This document shows, one piece after another, positions 30,235-38,251 of a stretch of DNA of 64,000 nucleotides; the stretch's first letter is position 1; the number at the start of each line of letters is the position of its first letter. Source of the DNA: Bradyrhizobium sp. WSM1417 (GTDB lineage Bacteria; Pseudomonadota; Alphaproteobacteria; Rhizobiales; Xanthobacteraceae); NCBI RefSeq assembly GCF_000515415.1, contig NZ_KI911783.1, positions 846,501 through 910,500 of the forward strand. The letters run 5' to 3'. Made by a program: the position numbers and the translations under genes. Under the pieces are notes generated by a model. It saw nothing but the letters and a program-made list of their open reading frames with translations, made no database searches and was not told the DNA's origin.

Positions 30235-31754
30235 TGTGTTTTGGCTTCGCCAGCCAAACCGGATTGGGGCCTGACGTAAACGGCCACGTAAGCGCCGGTG
30301 TATTGCTCGCGCCAGCCTCGCCGCTCCACCAGGAACTGCCGCAACGGTTCGTGCGCCTTGACCCACAGCACGGCGTCGATCCGGTATTTGTCGAGCACCA
30401 TGTCCCATGCCGCCTCGTCGATCTCCCAGCTCACCAGGTTGAAATAGTCGTGCAGCAAATCGTCCGGATAGGCGGTCGCGGCGCGGCCATCGACGAACGG
30501 GCGAACGGTGCCATGCGTCGCGAAAATCAGGTAGCCGCCGACATTCCAATGGTTCAGGACCCGCGCATCGGCGAAATGCTTTTGCAGATAGCCGGCATCT
30601 TCGCTCGACAGCATCGTCGGAAGTGCGAGCGCCGGCGCGACACGCAAGTAAGCCAGCGGCAGGGTGCCGAGACCGACGATGCCGGCGGCCAGCAACGCTC
30701 CACGCACGTCAACGGCGGTGAGACGCCGAGGCAGCAAGCGGCTGAGGTGAAGCGCCATCGGCGCGGTGGAGAAGATGAAGAAGAACGCGATGTACCTGAA
30801 CTGGTGCAGTCCGAGAATCAAGAACAGCCAGGACATCAATCTCGGTTCGAGCGGGATGGGCCTGGAGTTTCTGTAGCGAAGCTCGAGCGCGACGAAAGCC
30901 AGCATGTACAGGATGCCCGGAATGCTGCCGGGTATTTGAATGTTGTCGTAGTAGGACCGCCATTCGGTAATATTACCCTGGACGAAGTGCCCCATCGTCG
31001 CGGCGGCACCGGCATAGATATTCCAGCCGAGCGGATTGACGAATGTCGCAGCGAGGCACCCGATGCCGGCGAGGGCAAGGATCCTGAGATCGGCCCAGGC
31101 CGCTCTGAGCAAGGCGGCGCCGCAAAAGACGCCGATCACGAAAAACCCGAGCAGGAAACCGCCGTGCAGATTGGCCCAAAACGCCATCAAAACGGGAAGC
31201 ACGAACCATCGCGTTCGTCGCAGGCATTCGCGATAGAAGACGACGCAGAACAACATCGTGCATGTATTCGGCGCGACCGCGAGATACATGTTCGGCGCAA
31301 CTTCGTAAGCGGGATAGAGCAGGCAGGCCAGGAAGACCGCCACGCAAACCGCGATCGCCGACGCGCCGTAGCCGAGAGAGATCGCAGTCAGGATGCCGGC
31401 GATCGCTGCGCCACAGGCCACCGTCGACAGGACGAGGCCGCCGAAGCCTGCGTATTGAAACGTCGCACTGGCGAGCGCGTCCCAGAGCCAGGACAGATTG
31501 AGCCATGACTTGTCGCCGTGGGTGAACGACCAGGGGTCGTGGAGCGGGATGGCGTTGCGTTCCCGGATGAGATCTCCGGCCGCCAGATGCCAGCCCAGAT
31601 CGTAATGACCGAGCAGGAGCGGTGCGTTCAAGACGTAGAACAGGCAAATGAACGAGATCAGGAACAGATAAATTCCCGATCTCAGGAAGAACGGGCTGAT
31701 CGCGTTCGCAACCTTGTCGAATGCCGGCTCGTGCCAGACCTGGTGCTGATCCAC
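30231..31754 (-). CDS. Polytopic membrane protein, possible glycosyltransferase, unrecognised
   Basis: About 507 aa with some 10-11 transmembrane segments and a soluble C-terminal part (LNHWNVGGYLIFA..YAVYVRPQSG region). The early DLGWHLAAGDLIRERNAIP loop resembles the first loop of GT-C-type proteins. Start set at GTG 31754, with AGGGA four bases upstream, giving nearly the same length as the coupled downstream gene; the open frame reaches 31961 with a basic non-membrane extension that looks non-coding. The two genes form one coupled operon. Confidence 0.65.
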   Translation of the reverse strand: MDQHQVWHEPAFDKVANAISPFFLRSGIYLFLISFICLFYVLNAPLLLGHYDLGWHLAAGDLIRERNAIPLHDPWSFTHGDKSWLNLSWLWDALASATFQYAGFGGLVLSTVACGAAIAGILTAISLGYGASAIAVCVAVFLACLLYPAYEVAPNMYLAVAPNTCTMLFCVVFYRECLRRTRWFVLPVLMAFWANLHGGFLLGFFVIGVFCGAALLRAAWADLRILALAGIGCLAATFVNPLGWNIYAGAAATMGHFVQGNITEWRSYYDNIQIPGSIPGILYMLAFVALELRYRNSRPIPLEPRLMSWLFLILGLHQFRYIAFFFIFSTAPMALHLSRLLPRRLTAVDVRGALLAAGIVGLGTLPLAYLRVAPALALPTMLSSEDAGYLQKHFADARVLNHWNVGGYLIFATHGTVRPFVDGRAATAYPDDLLHDYFNLVSWEIDEAAWDMVLDKYRIDAVLWVKAHEPLRQFLVERRGWREQYTGAYVAVYVRPQSGLAGEAKTQ

Positions 31755-32292
31755 CGCTTCCCTCACGACAAAGCGAGCCCGATGGCTCCGCGCTCGCCGA
31801 CGTCCGGATGCGAGCCTGCCCGCTGACTTAGGGCCAGTTTGTCTAAAGTGGGGTAAATTCGGACGGTGCAATCGAGGGGGTTGGCGGAATGAAATTTGGC
31901 TCGACGGCGGCCTTCCGAGGCCTCCAAGCAGCTGTTCCGACTTGAAAATTTTAACGCCCAAGAGGCAGTGCCCGTGCGTGCCTTAACCGGTCCCGCCGTC
32001 ATTATTCGTCAGCGTAGCTCCTGTTCCACATTCAGGTGAACCAACGCTGGGCCTTCGATGACCAAAGTTGCATGTATCACCTATTGGTCGAAAATCTCGT
32101 AAGTCGGGTCAAGGCGCATCCAAAGGCATCGATTGGAGAGGGCGTAGCCGAAGCCGCATACGCCCTCGTTTTCCCTTCGCGCTCGCCGTCCGACCCTTCC
32201 GCCACACCCGCGGGTCTACCGTCTCGCTGAGCTTCATGCGCTCGCAGTGGTATTGTTTTCCATATTTTCGATGCGCCGAACGGAGATCTCCA
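31755..32292. other. Intergenic region of 538 bases with one hairpin
   Basis: Divergent control region between the membrane-protein operon and the small secreted-protein gene. The only clear structure is GAGGGCGTA/TACGCCCTC (32138-32146 and 32159-32167), followed by GTTTTCCC, which could end a short transcript on the plus strand. No convincing protein gene. Confidence 0.5.
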
Positions 32293-32778
32293 ATGAAGCT
32301 CAAGCTTGCCGCCGCGATGCTCGCCGCAAGCCTCCCGCTCGCATCGATGGCTTTCGCCCAGGGCATCGCGCCAGCCGACCTTGCGGTGATCGATGGCTGC
32401 CTGAAGACCGCGGAGAAAACCGGCGGTTTCGGCGGCGCGTGCGTCGGGCTCGTCGCCGACCCCTGCATCAAAGCGGCAAAGGGCGCGAATGACGACGTCG
32501 CCAAATGGAAAGCCTGCACGGCGCGCGAACTCTCCATTTGGACGCAGAAAACCAGTGAGGCGCTGAAGAAGGTTCAGGCCGGCGGGTTCGCCGACGTGAT
32601 CCAGGCGGTCAATGACTCGCAGAAAACTTTCGCCGCGTCGCGTGATCGCTTCTGCGCGGTCTTCGACAAGGTAGAGCCCGGCATGTACCCGGGCGACGCG
32701 AGCTACTGCCGCCTGCGCGAAACCGCGAACCGCTCGCTGAGCCTGATCAAGCTCGGCGCTGCGGTCAACGAGCACTGA
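32293..32778 (+). CDS. Small secreted Cys-containing protein, LprI/DUF1311-like
   Basis: 161 aa. Signal peptide about residues 1-23 (MKLKLAAAMLAASLPLASMAFAQ, quoted as start MKLKLAAAML and end ASMAFAQ). The mature part has five to six cysteines and the pattern C-x..-C-x..-CTARELSIWTQKTSEALKK, like the lysozyme-inhibitor LprI/DUF1311 family. If so it acts in the periplasm. ATG at 32293 is preferred, with GGAG about ten bases upstream (CGGAGATCTCCA). It is the last chromosomal gene before the tRNA-Leu element. Confidence 0.68.
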   Translation: MKLKLAAAMLAASLPLASMAFAQGIAPADLAVIDGCLKTAEKTGGFGGACVGLVADPCIKAAKGANDDVAKWKACTARELSIWTQKTSEALKKVQAGGFADVIQAVNDSQKTFAASRDRFCAVFDKVEPGMYPGDASYCRLRETANRSLSLIKLGAAVNEH

Positions 32779-33085
32779 GATGCCTGAGCGACTGAAGCCA
32801 GCCGCCTCCAGATCGCCTGCGATCCGATCCGAGCCGACCCGACGAGCGATGTAGGCCATTCGGTACGCGATGAGCGCCGTGCCTCGGTTTGTGTACCGGT
32901 CAGCAGCTCAAGTTCCCCGCAAAAGCGATTTCAATCGCTTGAGTAGGAGGTGGTGCCCAGGAAAGGATTGGACGCCGCACCGTCTCGACCATTGAAATCA
33001 CTGACGATTTTCGACCGTCAGGATCGCCTTGTGTACCAGTCCTGTGCCCAAGTCAATTGCGGGGCGACCGCGCAGCTTCCGGGAA
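32779..33085. other. Junction between chromosome and element
   Basis: No gene seen. Contains the distal copy of the 17-bp att repeat at 32951-32967. GAAATCGCTTTTGC-like inverted bases (AAGCGATTTCAATCGCTT, 32923-32940) stand just outside it. Confidence 0.5.
32951..32967. repeat. Distal attachment repeat of the tRNA-Leu element
   Basis: TGGTGCCCAGGAAAGGA, identical to 40613-40629, which is the 3' end of tRNA-Leu including CCA. Sequence on both sides of the repeat differs between the copies. Confidence 0.9.
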
Positions 33086-34075
33086 TCACCTGCGGTACGG
33101 GTTTCCTCCGACCGCCGCTTCGACCCGCTCTGTGATGTGCTCGTATGCGACTGCTTCGACGTCAGCTCGCTCCAAATAGCGTACTTCAGGTCGCTCAAAC
33201 AATTCGAGCACTTCGTCACTGAAGTACCGCACCTCCTTCTCCCAGCCCTTGATGATTTTTTCACCGTAAGCACCTGTCTTGATGAGCTTGCGATACCGCC
33301 CGACGAGAGCGGTCAAGTGCGGCGTAATCGCCTCGTCGAGGTAGCCCTCAAGCCGCGCTAATTGATCCTCCTTCGATCCCGCCTGCTCGCGCCGCTCTTG
33401 CTCCTCCTGTTCCCACTGTTGCTCTTCCAGCTTCCAGCGTCGTGAGGAGTGTGTCTGCCATTCCCTAAATAGCAGGCTGAGAACTGGTCCCTCCCCCGTA
33501 TGCCACGCGGTCAGACGCTCGACGATGAAGCGTTCATCGTCGTCTAGGTACCTTTCAGTGACGGCGGCGATCGCCTCGTCCAGTTGGACAAACTCGCCGC
33601 TCTCGATAGCTGGTGCCATCTCCTTGGCCACGTACTCGAAGATCTTCAGGCGAGCGGACCTCCAAGCCCCCCACCATCTGCCTGGAAAATCTTCGTCACA
33701 ATCCGCGGCGTCCATGCAGATCGTCCAGAGGATGTGCTCGACATAAAACTCCGCAAGCTGAAGTGGGCCGAACCGCCGCGCTAATCTGGACGCTCTTGCG
33801 ATGAACGGGGCCAGTGACCGCTTTCGCTCAGCCTCGTCGTCCCTCGCCTCTAGGTAGGGCAGTAACACTTCGTCGAGGTTGGCGAGTGTGAATCTACAGA
33901 CAGGATTATCGAGACTGCGCTCTTTGAGGAGTTTCATGCTGGCTTGCCATGTTTCAAGCCCTTTACCCCGAATCGCGACCTTCTTCCAAGTTGACACTTC
34001 CACGGAGGCGTCGCACTTGAGTAGGGGAGAATGTCCCCTGCCGTCCGTAGACGATCTACAGATGGCATCCATCAT
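33086..34075 (-). CDS. Uncharacterised 329-aa element-borne protein
   Basis: I do not recognise it. Soluble, no signal or membrane segment. The middle is helical with conserved-looking tryptophans (RWWGAWRSARLKIFEYVAKE). Residues about 215-245 form a highly charged, probably coiled-coil segment (EEQQWEQEEQERREQ). The C-terminal 80 residues (VGRYRKLIKTGAYGEKIIKG.. and YFSDEVLELFER) recall the helical lead-in seen in some restriction-endonuclease-like proteins, a weak impression only. ATG at 34075, no clear ribosome site; later starts are possible. Divergent from the next gene with only 23 bases between. Confidence 0.75.
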   Translation of the reverse strand: MMDAICRSSTDGRGHSPLLKCDASVEVSTWKKVAIRGKGLETWQASMKLLKERSLDNPVCRFTLANLDEVLLPYLEARDDEAERKRSLAPFIARASRLARRFGPLQLAEFYVEHILWTICMDAADCDEDFPGRWWGAWRSARLKIFEYVAKEMAPAIESGEFVQLDEAIAAVTERYLDDDERFIVERLTAWHTGEGPVLSLLFREWQTHSSRRWKLEEQQWEQEEQERREQAGSKEDQLARLEGYLDEAITPHLTALVGRYRKLIKTGAYGEKIIKGWEKEVRYFSDEVLELFERPEVRYLERADVEAVAYEHITERVEAAVGGNPYRR

Positions 34076-34098
34076 CGCGATGACACTTGGGGACTACC

Positions 34099-34374
34099 AT
34101 GACCGACATATTGAAGACTGCGTTTAGCAAACCGTTCACGCCCCTCGGGCGCATCGGAGCCGACCCCTCACGCCTGATGAGTGTGCGCGAGTGGTGGTAT
34201 GAGATGGACGAACCTGTGTCGATGTTGGCCGATCCCCAAGAAGCGTTCAGAGCAGACGAGCGGACGCTGCTGAAGGTCTGCCTGGACAACGGCATTGCGT
34301 ATCGAGCGGCCACCACAGGGCGCCCTGCTGCCTTCCCAGCTTGGCTGTTCAGGGAAGTGTATCTTGCGCCCTGA
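34099..34374 (+). CDS. Hypothetical protein, 91 aa
   Basis: Unrecognised small soluble protein (MTDILKTAFSKPFTPLG...). ATG at 34099 follows GGGGA, which supports it. Rich in aromatic residues around SVREWWYEMDEP. Starts 23 bases from the divergent 329-aa gene, so the two cannot both have ordinary separate promoters in the gap; one promoter must lie inside the other gene. Confidence 0.6.
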   Translation: MTDILKTAFSKPFTPLGRIGADPSRLMSVREWWYEMDEPVSMLADPQEAFRADERTLLKVCLDNGIAYRAATTGRPAAFPAWLFREVYLAP

Positions 34375-34517
34375 GTGCCCGCGCTAATCTCCCTCATGAG
34401 TTCCCCCGGATAGTTGGCGCAAATCCGCAAAGGCTCCATTCTGAGTGGGTCTGGTGCACGCTTTCCCCCGCCGGGGGGTCCTTCTCAACCACAGCAATTC
34501 GGTTAGGCAGTCTGACG

Positions 34518-34874
34518 ATGATCGCGCGAAGGCAGTATGCGCCGACGTGGTTGACTAAGGACCAGATAAGGCGGCGGCTCGATGTGCTTGAGACGGTGAA
34601 GGGCTTGCTCTGGTACCCGACCACAAACATCCACAGCCCTGTCGAGAAGCGTTTCGACGAGGCGGCGGCAGACGTTGTGAAGCGAGCAATCCGAGAAGCG
34701 GAACACGCACTGCGGTCAGCATTCTTGGACGCGGAGGAAGCCGGAAAGGCCCCTGTGGAACAACAGGTCATCAACTTCGTGAAGTCATTCAACTGCATCG
34801 GCCCAGCTCGCCTGAAGCAACTCCTTCGCTCCCGACGACAGGGCGGCAGCTCTGCGCACCTCGATGGCCGCTAG
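34518..34874 (+). CDS. Hypothetical protein, 118 aa
   Basis: Unrecognised, mainly helical and basic (MIARRQYAPTWLTKDQIRRR; FDEAAADVVKRAIREAEHA). ATG at 34518 is the best start, since the frame upstream of it is cysteine- and proline-rich and lacks a ribosome site. An antisense frame of similar size exists at 34394-34798 but looks less protein-like. Confidence 0.5.
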   Translation: MIARRQYAPTWLTKDQIRRRLDVLETVKGLLWYPTTNIHSPVEKRFDEAAADVVKRAIREAEHALRSAFLDAEEAGKAPVEQQVINFVKSFNCIGPARLKQLLRSRRQGGSSAHLDGR

Positions 34875-34937
34875 GATTGGCTGCGAAGGCCGTACAGAGT
34901 CTCGGAGACGTGCTATCGTTGAGACCGTCAGAGCGCA

Positions 34938-35159
34938 TTAGGACTCCCCACGGGCCGCTCTAGGGCTCGCGTCAGCCTTCACGTCTTGCAGTCGAGCGAT
35001 CCGTCTCGGACCAAGCCAGACCTCGACGGCAATCTCCACTGCGTCATCGCCGAACAGCTCTGCCGCCCTGCTCACGGCCTCTTCATTGCTGTCGCAGTCC
35101 AACTCCTGCACGTCCAGAACGTGACCCCAGAAGTTCAGTTTGAAGGCTCGGTAGATCAT
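34938..35159 (-). CDS. Small conserved-type rhizobial protein, 73 aa
   Basis: Compact alpha/beta pattern (MIYRAFKLNFWGHVLDVQEL DCDSNEEAVSRAAE core) similar in layout to a large family of tiny rhizobial hypothetical proteins of the form YRAY-x-DGH-x-ELDC-x-DDEEA. Function unknown. ATG overlaps the stop of the upstream gene (ATGA), so the two are co-translated. Confidence 0.65.
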   Translation of the reverse strand: MIYRAFKLNFWGHVLDVQELDCDSNEEAVSRAAELFGDDAVEIAVEVWLGPRRIARLQDVKADASPRAARGES

Positions 35160-35377
35160 TCGGGGAGTAGGACGATCATCTTGGCACGGCGCAGGGTGGC
35201 GACCTCACAGGCGGCCTTGAAAGGCATCTCTTCCTGCGGAGCGCGGATGTGGTCCTTGGCCGTAGCGATTGCGGAGACGAGCTGGAACGCCCAGTAGCCT
35301 CGACCACTTGGCCTCTTGCCGTGCCGTCGATAGTAGCGCTCGATGTCGATCCTGATCTCGCCTGCCATCCCCAACAT
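35156..35377 (-). CDS. Hypothetical protein, 73 aa
   Basis: Unrecognised. Short basic protein (GEIRIDIERYYRRHGKRPSG) with GYWAFQLVSAIATAKDHI. Start 35377 or ATG at 35368. Coupled to the following 73-aa gene by ATGA. A cluster of palindromes at 35437-35495 lies just upstream and probably controls both. Confidence 0.6.
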   Translation of the reverse strand: MLGMAGEIRIDIERYYRRHGKRPSGRGYWAFQLVSAIATAKDHIRAPQEEMPFKAACEVATLRRAKMIVLLPE

Positions 35378-35760
35378 GTGGTGGTCAGGGCGGAGCGAAG
35401 AAATAGGTTGCAGGCTCGCCAGAGCCCCCTCCGGTTCCCTATAGGTTAGAGTGAAGGTGCACTGAAGTGCACTATAGGTACCTGTAGGTGCACCTTAGCT
35501 GGCATCAGAAAGAGTTCCTTCAGGGATACTGAGAGGACCACCAGTCATCAATGACATCCAAAGATGATCCTCAAGAAGGGGTCCCCCGTCGAAGAGTCCA
35601 ATGTCTTGATGGCAGGCGGGTTGCCTAGTTCGTCGAACACATTGAAGAAGGGAGCCCCTGCTCGCGCCCTCCGGCTCGATAGCTCAGCCGTCCCCGCGTC
35701 TCCGCCAGCTCTTACGTAGGCCGAATGGAAGCGGGACCTCGGTTGCCCATCAAGCCACAG
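35378..35760. other. Gene-free spacer in the element
   Basis: 383 bases with no supported gene. Holds the palindrome cluster at 35437-35495 near its left end. The right part is the 3' side of the membrane-protein gene; I see no terminator there. Confidence 0.5.
35437..35495. promoter_or_regulatory. Palindrome cluster upstream of the two small genes
   Basis: GTGCACT-GA-AGTGCAC (35457-35472), AGGTACCT (35476-35483) and AGGTGCACCT (35486-35495) follow one another, with CTATAGGT appearing twice (near 35439 and 35473). Repressor operator or origin-like iterons are both possible. Confidence 0.6.
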
Positions 35761-36771
35761 TCAGGAAGCTGCCGCCTTCTCCGACCCTGACGCTTTGCTG
35801 AGAAGCTGGATGATGTTCGAGCCGCCTTCGGCACTTGGCTTTGTGAAGCCCGTCTCTTGAGGCGAGAACATGCACGCAGAGGCGTGAGTGAGGATGATGT
35901 CCTTCTTGCTCTCTTCTTTAGCCGCATTCGCAAGAGCTTGGAACGTCAGCAGGGCATTCTGCCGATGCCGATTCACGATGGCGTTGTGGGTGTGAGACAG
36001 GAAGTTGCGCGAACAAAGCACTAGCACGTAGCCCATAGCCGCAAAGATCGCGAGTTTCGCCAGCGAGAACTGGACAGCCTCCATACTGTCGGCAGGATGA
36101 AGGAATGGGACCTTGTGAAGGAAGACGGTCGATCCTGCAAAGACTGCCAAGACGACCGCAGCGGCGATGGTGTAGGTGCGCCAGTCCTTTGCAACGGCAT
36201 CATGGTGTTCGGCTTCGGTCTTGAAGTACGTAGCCTGAAACCCGACACCCTGCTCGGCAGCTACCTTTCTCACTTCGGCCAGCACGCGATTTGCTTCGGC
36301 CTCGTGTTCACCGAGTTTTTTCGTCAGTGCCGCAGCCTCATCCGTCGCTGCCTGCGATGCAGCTCTGGCTTCGCGTTCGAGCCGCGAAAAATCTTGTCGG
36401 TTACTGGTGACGAACAAGATGGCGGGGCTGATCTGATTGTACCACGCCTCGTAGTTGGAGCTGAGTTGCTGGATCAGGCTCTGTCTGGTCTCCATCGCAG
36501 AACCCTGCTGCGGGGAGAACTTCTGCATCTGCTCTAGGATATTGAAGAAGGCATCGGCCGCCGAGCGAACTTGGGCACGATGTCCTTGTGGAACCAGCGG
36601 CAAAACGTCAGCGGGGATCAACGAGAACAGATGCTGAGCCCTCTGAGCTGGCTCCACAGCGTCCTCGAATGACAGCTCTCGTCCAAGGTCCTCCCGCCTC
36701 GGCAATGTCTTGGTGTCGAACGATTGCACCCTGACGAGTGATGCGACCTCCTTCGAGATGTCCTCAGCCAT
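35761..36771 (-). CDS. Coiled-coil, two-TM membrane protein of unknown function
   Basis: 336 aa. Order: a soluble N-terminal half, a long coiled coil at about 130-190 (LEREARAASQAATDEAAALT, KKLGEHEAEANRVLAEVRKV), two transmembrane segments at about 200-222 and 240-262, and a cytosolic tail HNAIVNRHRQNALLTFQAL ..SACMFSPQETGF. The tail looks like a conserved small domain that I associate, without proof, with membrane proteins of defence islands. ATG at 36771 has GGGAGGA six bases upstream, an excellent site. Divergent from the serine recombinase. Confidence 0.8.
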   Translation of the reverse strand: MAEDISKEVASLVRVQSFDTKTLPRREDLGRELSFEDAVEPAQRAQHLFSLIPADVLPLVPQGHRAQVRSAADAFFNILEQMQKFSPQQGSAMETRQSLIQQLSSNYEAWYNQISPAILFVTSNRQDFSRLEREARAASQAATDEAAALTKKLGEHEAEANRVLAEVRKVAAEQGVGFQATYFKTEAEHHDAVAKDWRTYTIAAAVVLAVFAGSTVFLHKVPFLHPADSMEAVQFSLAKLAIFAAMGYVLVLCSRNFLSHTHNAIVNRHRQNALLTFQALANAAKEESKKDIILTHASACMFSPQETGFTKPSAEGGSNIIQLLSKASGSEKAAAS

Positions 36772-36850
36772 TTGGTTCCTCCCGGTCGCAACTCTTACGA
36801 GTGCCCAGTCTGAAGGCAACATGAAGCGGGAGCTGTGAACAGGTTCCACA

Positions 36851-36967
36851 GCTTGTCCGCAAGGGTATGCCCCTGCGGACAAGCGAAGGAAGTCGGAAAC
36901 GGCGTCCGCTAGGGTTGACTTCGGTCAACGGACAAGATACTCAACGGACGTTACCCTAGCGGACAAC
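36851..36967. promoter_or_regulatory. Candidate res site/operator of the serine recombinase
   Basis: Six copies of a TGTCCG/CGTCCG half-site: two on the plus strand (36853, 36904) and four on the minus (ending 36884, 36936, 36950, 36967). GCTTGTCCGCA/TGCGGACAAGC forms a 34-bp palindrome (36851-36884), GTCCGCTAGGGT/ACCCTAGCGGAC pairs over 36904-36964, and GTTGAC-TTCG-GTCAAC (36914-36929) sits inside. Layout fits multi-subsite resolvase binding. Confidence 0.7.
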
Positions 36968-36977
36968 AGGGGCGTCA

Positions 36978-37616
36978 ATGGCTACGATCTTCTACGCGCG
37001 AGTATCCACCACCGATCAAACCGTCGAGCATCAGCGAACAGGGGCGGAGGCCGCAGGCTTCAAGGTCGACCGCGTCGTCGCAGACCATGGTGTTTCGGGC
37101 ATCAGTACCCGCCTTGCCGAGCGACCCGAGGGCAAGCGTCTGTTCGACATCCTCCGCAGCGGCGACACGCTCGTTGTTCGCTGGATCGACCGCCTCGGGC
37201 GCAACTACGGTGACGTTTGCGACACCATCAGGGAGTTCATGCGGCGGGGGGTTGTGATCCGCACGGTGATCAACGGGCTTACCTTCGACGGCGCAACCAC
37301 GGACCCTATGCAGCAAGCCATTAGAGACGCGCTCATTGCCTTCATGGCCGCCACCGCGCAGGCCAATGCCGAGGCCATCAAGGAGGCACAACGCGGCGGC
37401 ATCGCCCTCGCAAAGGCGACAGCAGGTGAGACGAAGTACCGGGGGCGGAAGCCGACGTTCAACAAGGACCAGCTCGAAACGGTCCTCAACATGCTGGAGC
37501 AGTCAGCGGGCGTCGGGCAGATAGCTGCAGCTACGGGGCTGAGCCGACAGACAATCTATAGGATCAAGGAAGACCCTGTTGGAGCCGAGGCGGCGCTGAC
37601 AAGTTGGGCCGCATAG
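36978..37616 (+). CDS. Serine recombinase, resolvase/invertase family
   Basis: 212 aa. N-terminal catalytic domain: YARVSTTDQ with the nucleophile serine at residue 10, DHGVSGIS, RPEGKRLFDILRSGDTLVV, and the arginines in WIDRLGRN. The C-terminal HTH is GVGQIAAATGLSRQTIYRI. Similar in size to Tn3-type resolvases and invertases. ATG at 36978 directly follows the palindromic half-sites, so autoregulation is likely. In this small element it may resolve cointegrates or invert or delete a segment. Confidence 0.93.
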   Translation: MATIFYARVSTTDQTVEHQRTGAEAAGFKVDRVVADHGVSGISTRLAERPEGKRLFDILRSGDTLVVRWIDRLGRNYGDVCDTIREFMRRGVVIRTVINGLTFDGATTDPMQQAIRDALIAFMAATAQANAEAIKEAQRGGIALAKATAGETKYRGRKPTFNKDQLETVLNMLEQSAGVGQIAAATGLSRQTIYRIKEDPVGAEAALTSWAA

Positions 37617-37738
37617 GCGGCCAGCTCAAACTGCATCTTCGTGGCCCGATCAGTGTTTTTTGCATCTGCTCACTGACCAGCGTAATGGGGCGTTCACACT
37701 TACTAAACCAAGATGAGTGCCCAGACAGGGGTGATTGG

Positions 37739-38251
37739 ATGACGACGCTGTACACCATTGGCTACGAGGGCACCGACATCGACCGCTTCGTGGCCACGCT
37801 GAAGAGCATCAAGGTGCAGCTATTGGCCGATGTCCGCGCCGTTCCGATCTCGCGGAAGAAGGGGTTCTCGAAGAACAAGCTCCGCGACCGACTTGAGCAA
37901 GAAGGCATCCGGTACGTTCACCTCGCCGCGCTGGGCGATCCGAAGCCCGGTCGGGATGCCGCCAGGGCGGGCCAGTTCGATCAGTTCCGGAAGATCTACG
38001 GCAAGCATCTCTCCCAGACCGAGCCGCAGCAAAGCCTCCAAGAGCTGGCCAAGCTGGTGGACAAGCAGAGCACCTGTTTGATGTGCTTTGAGCGCGATCC
38101 CAGTGAATGCCACAGGTTGATGGTTGCGTCGGCACTACCGACTCAGGTCAAGTTGTTCCACCTCTTTGGTGATGAACCCGATCGTTATGTCCGCAACGCC
38201 GCAAAGCTCCCGCGCAGTCGTTCTGGTCAAGGCGCTGCCGCAGCCCAGTAG
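37739..38251 (+). CDS. DUF488 family protein
   Basis: 170 aa. Family marks: LYTIGYEGTDIDRFV at the N-terminus, LLADVRAVPISRKKGFSK, and the C-terminal LMCFERDPSECHR. DUF488 proteins are small, soluble and of unknown activity; the conserved Cys/His pair suggests nuclease or nucleotide chemistry, not shown. ATG at 37739 follows AGGGGTGATTGG; the open frame extends upstream without family sequence. The 3' end overlaps the next gene by about 65 bases in another frame, so the two are certainly co-expressed. Confidence 0.9.
   Translation: MTTLYTIGYEGTDIDRFVATLKSIKVQLLADVRAVPISRKKGFSKNKLRDRLEQEGIRYVHLAALGDPKPGRDAARAGQFDQFRKIYGKHLSQTEPQQSLQELAKLVDKQSTCLMCFERDPSECHRLMVASALPTQVKLFHLFGDEPDRYVRNAAKLPRSRSGQGAAAAQ

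Noticed and set aside
30234-31508. A 424-codon plus-strand frame opposite the membrane protein
   Set aside because: Charged, low-complexity shadow of a hydrophobic protein; no ribosome site.
34394-34798. 134-aa minus-strand frame in the element
   Set aside because: Overlaps the 118-aa plus-strand frame; serine- and cysteine-rich, with less natural composition. Kept out but not excluded.
36978-37616. Serine recombinase as the integration enzyme of the element
   Set aside because: The tyrosine integrase sits at the tRNA end, and the att repeat matches a tRNA 3' end, the usual target of tyrosine integrases.
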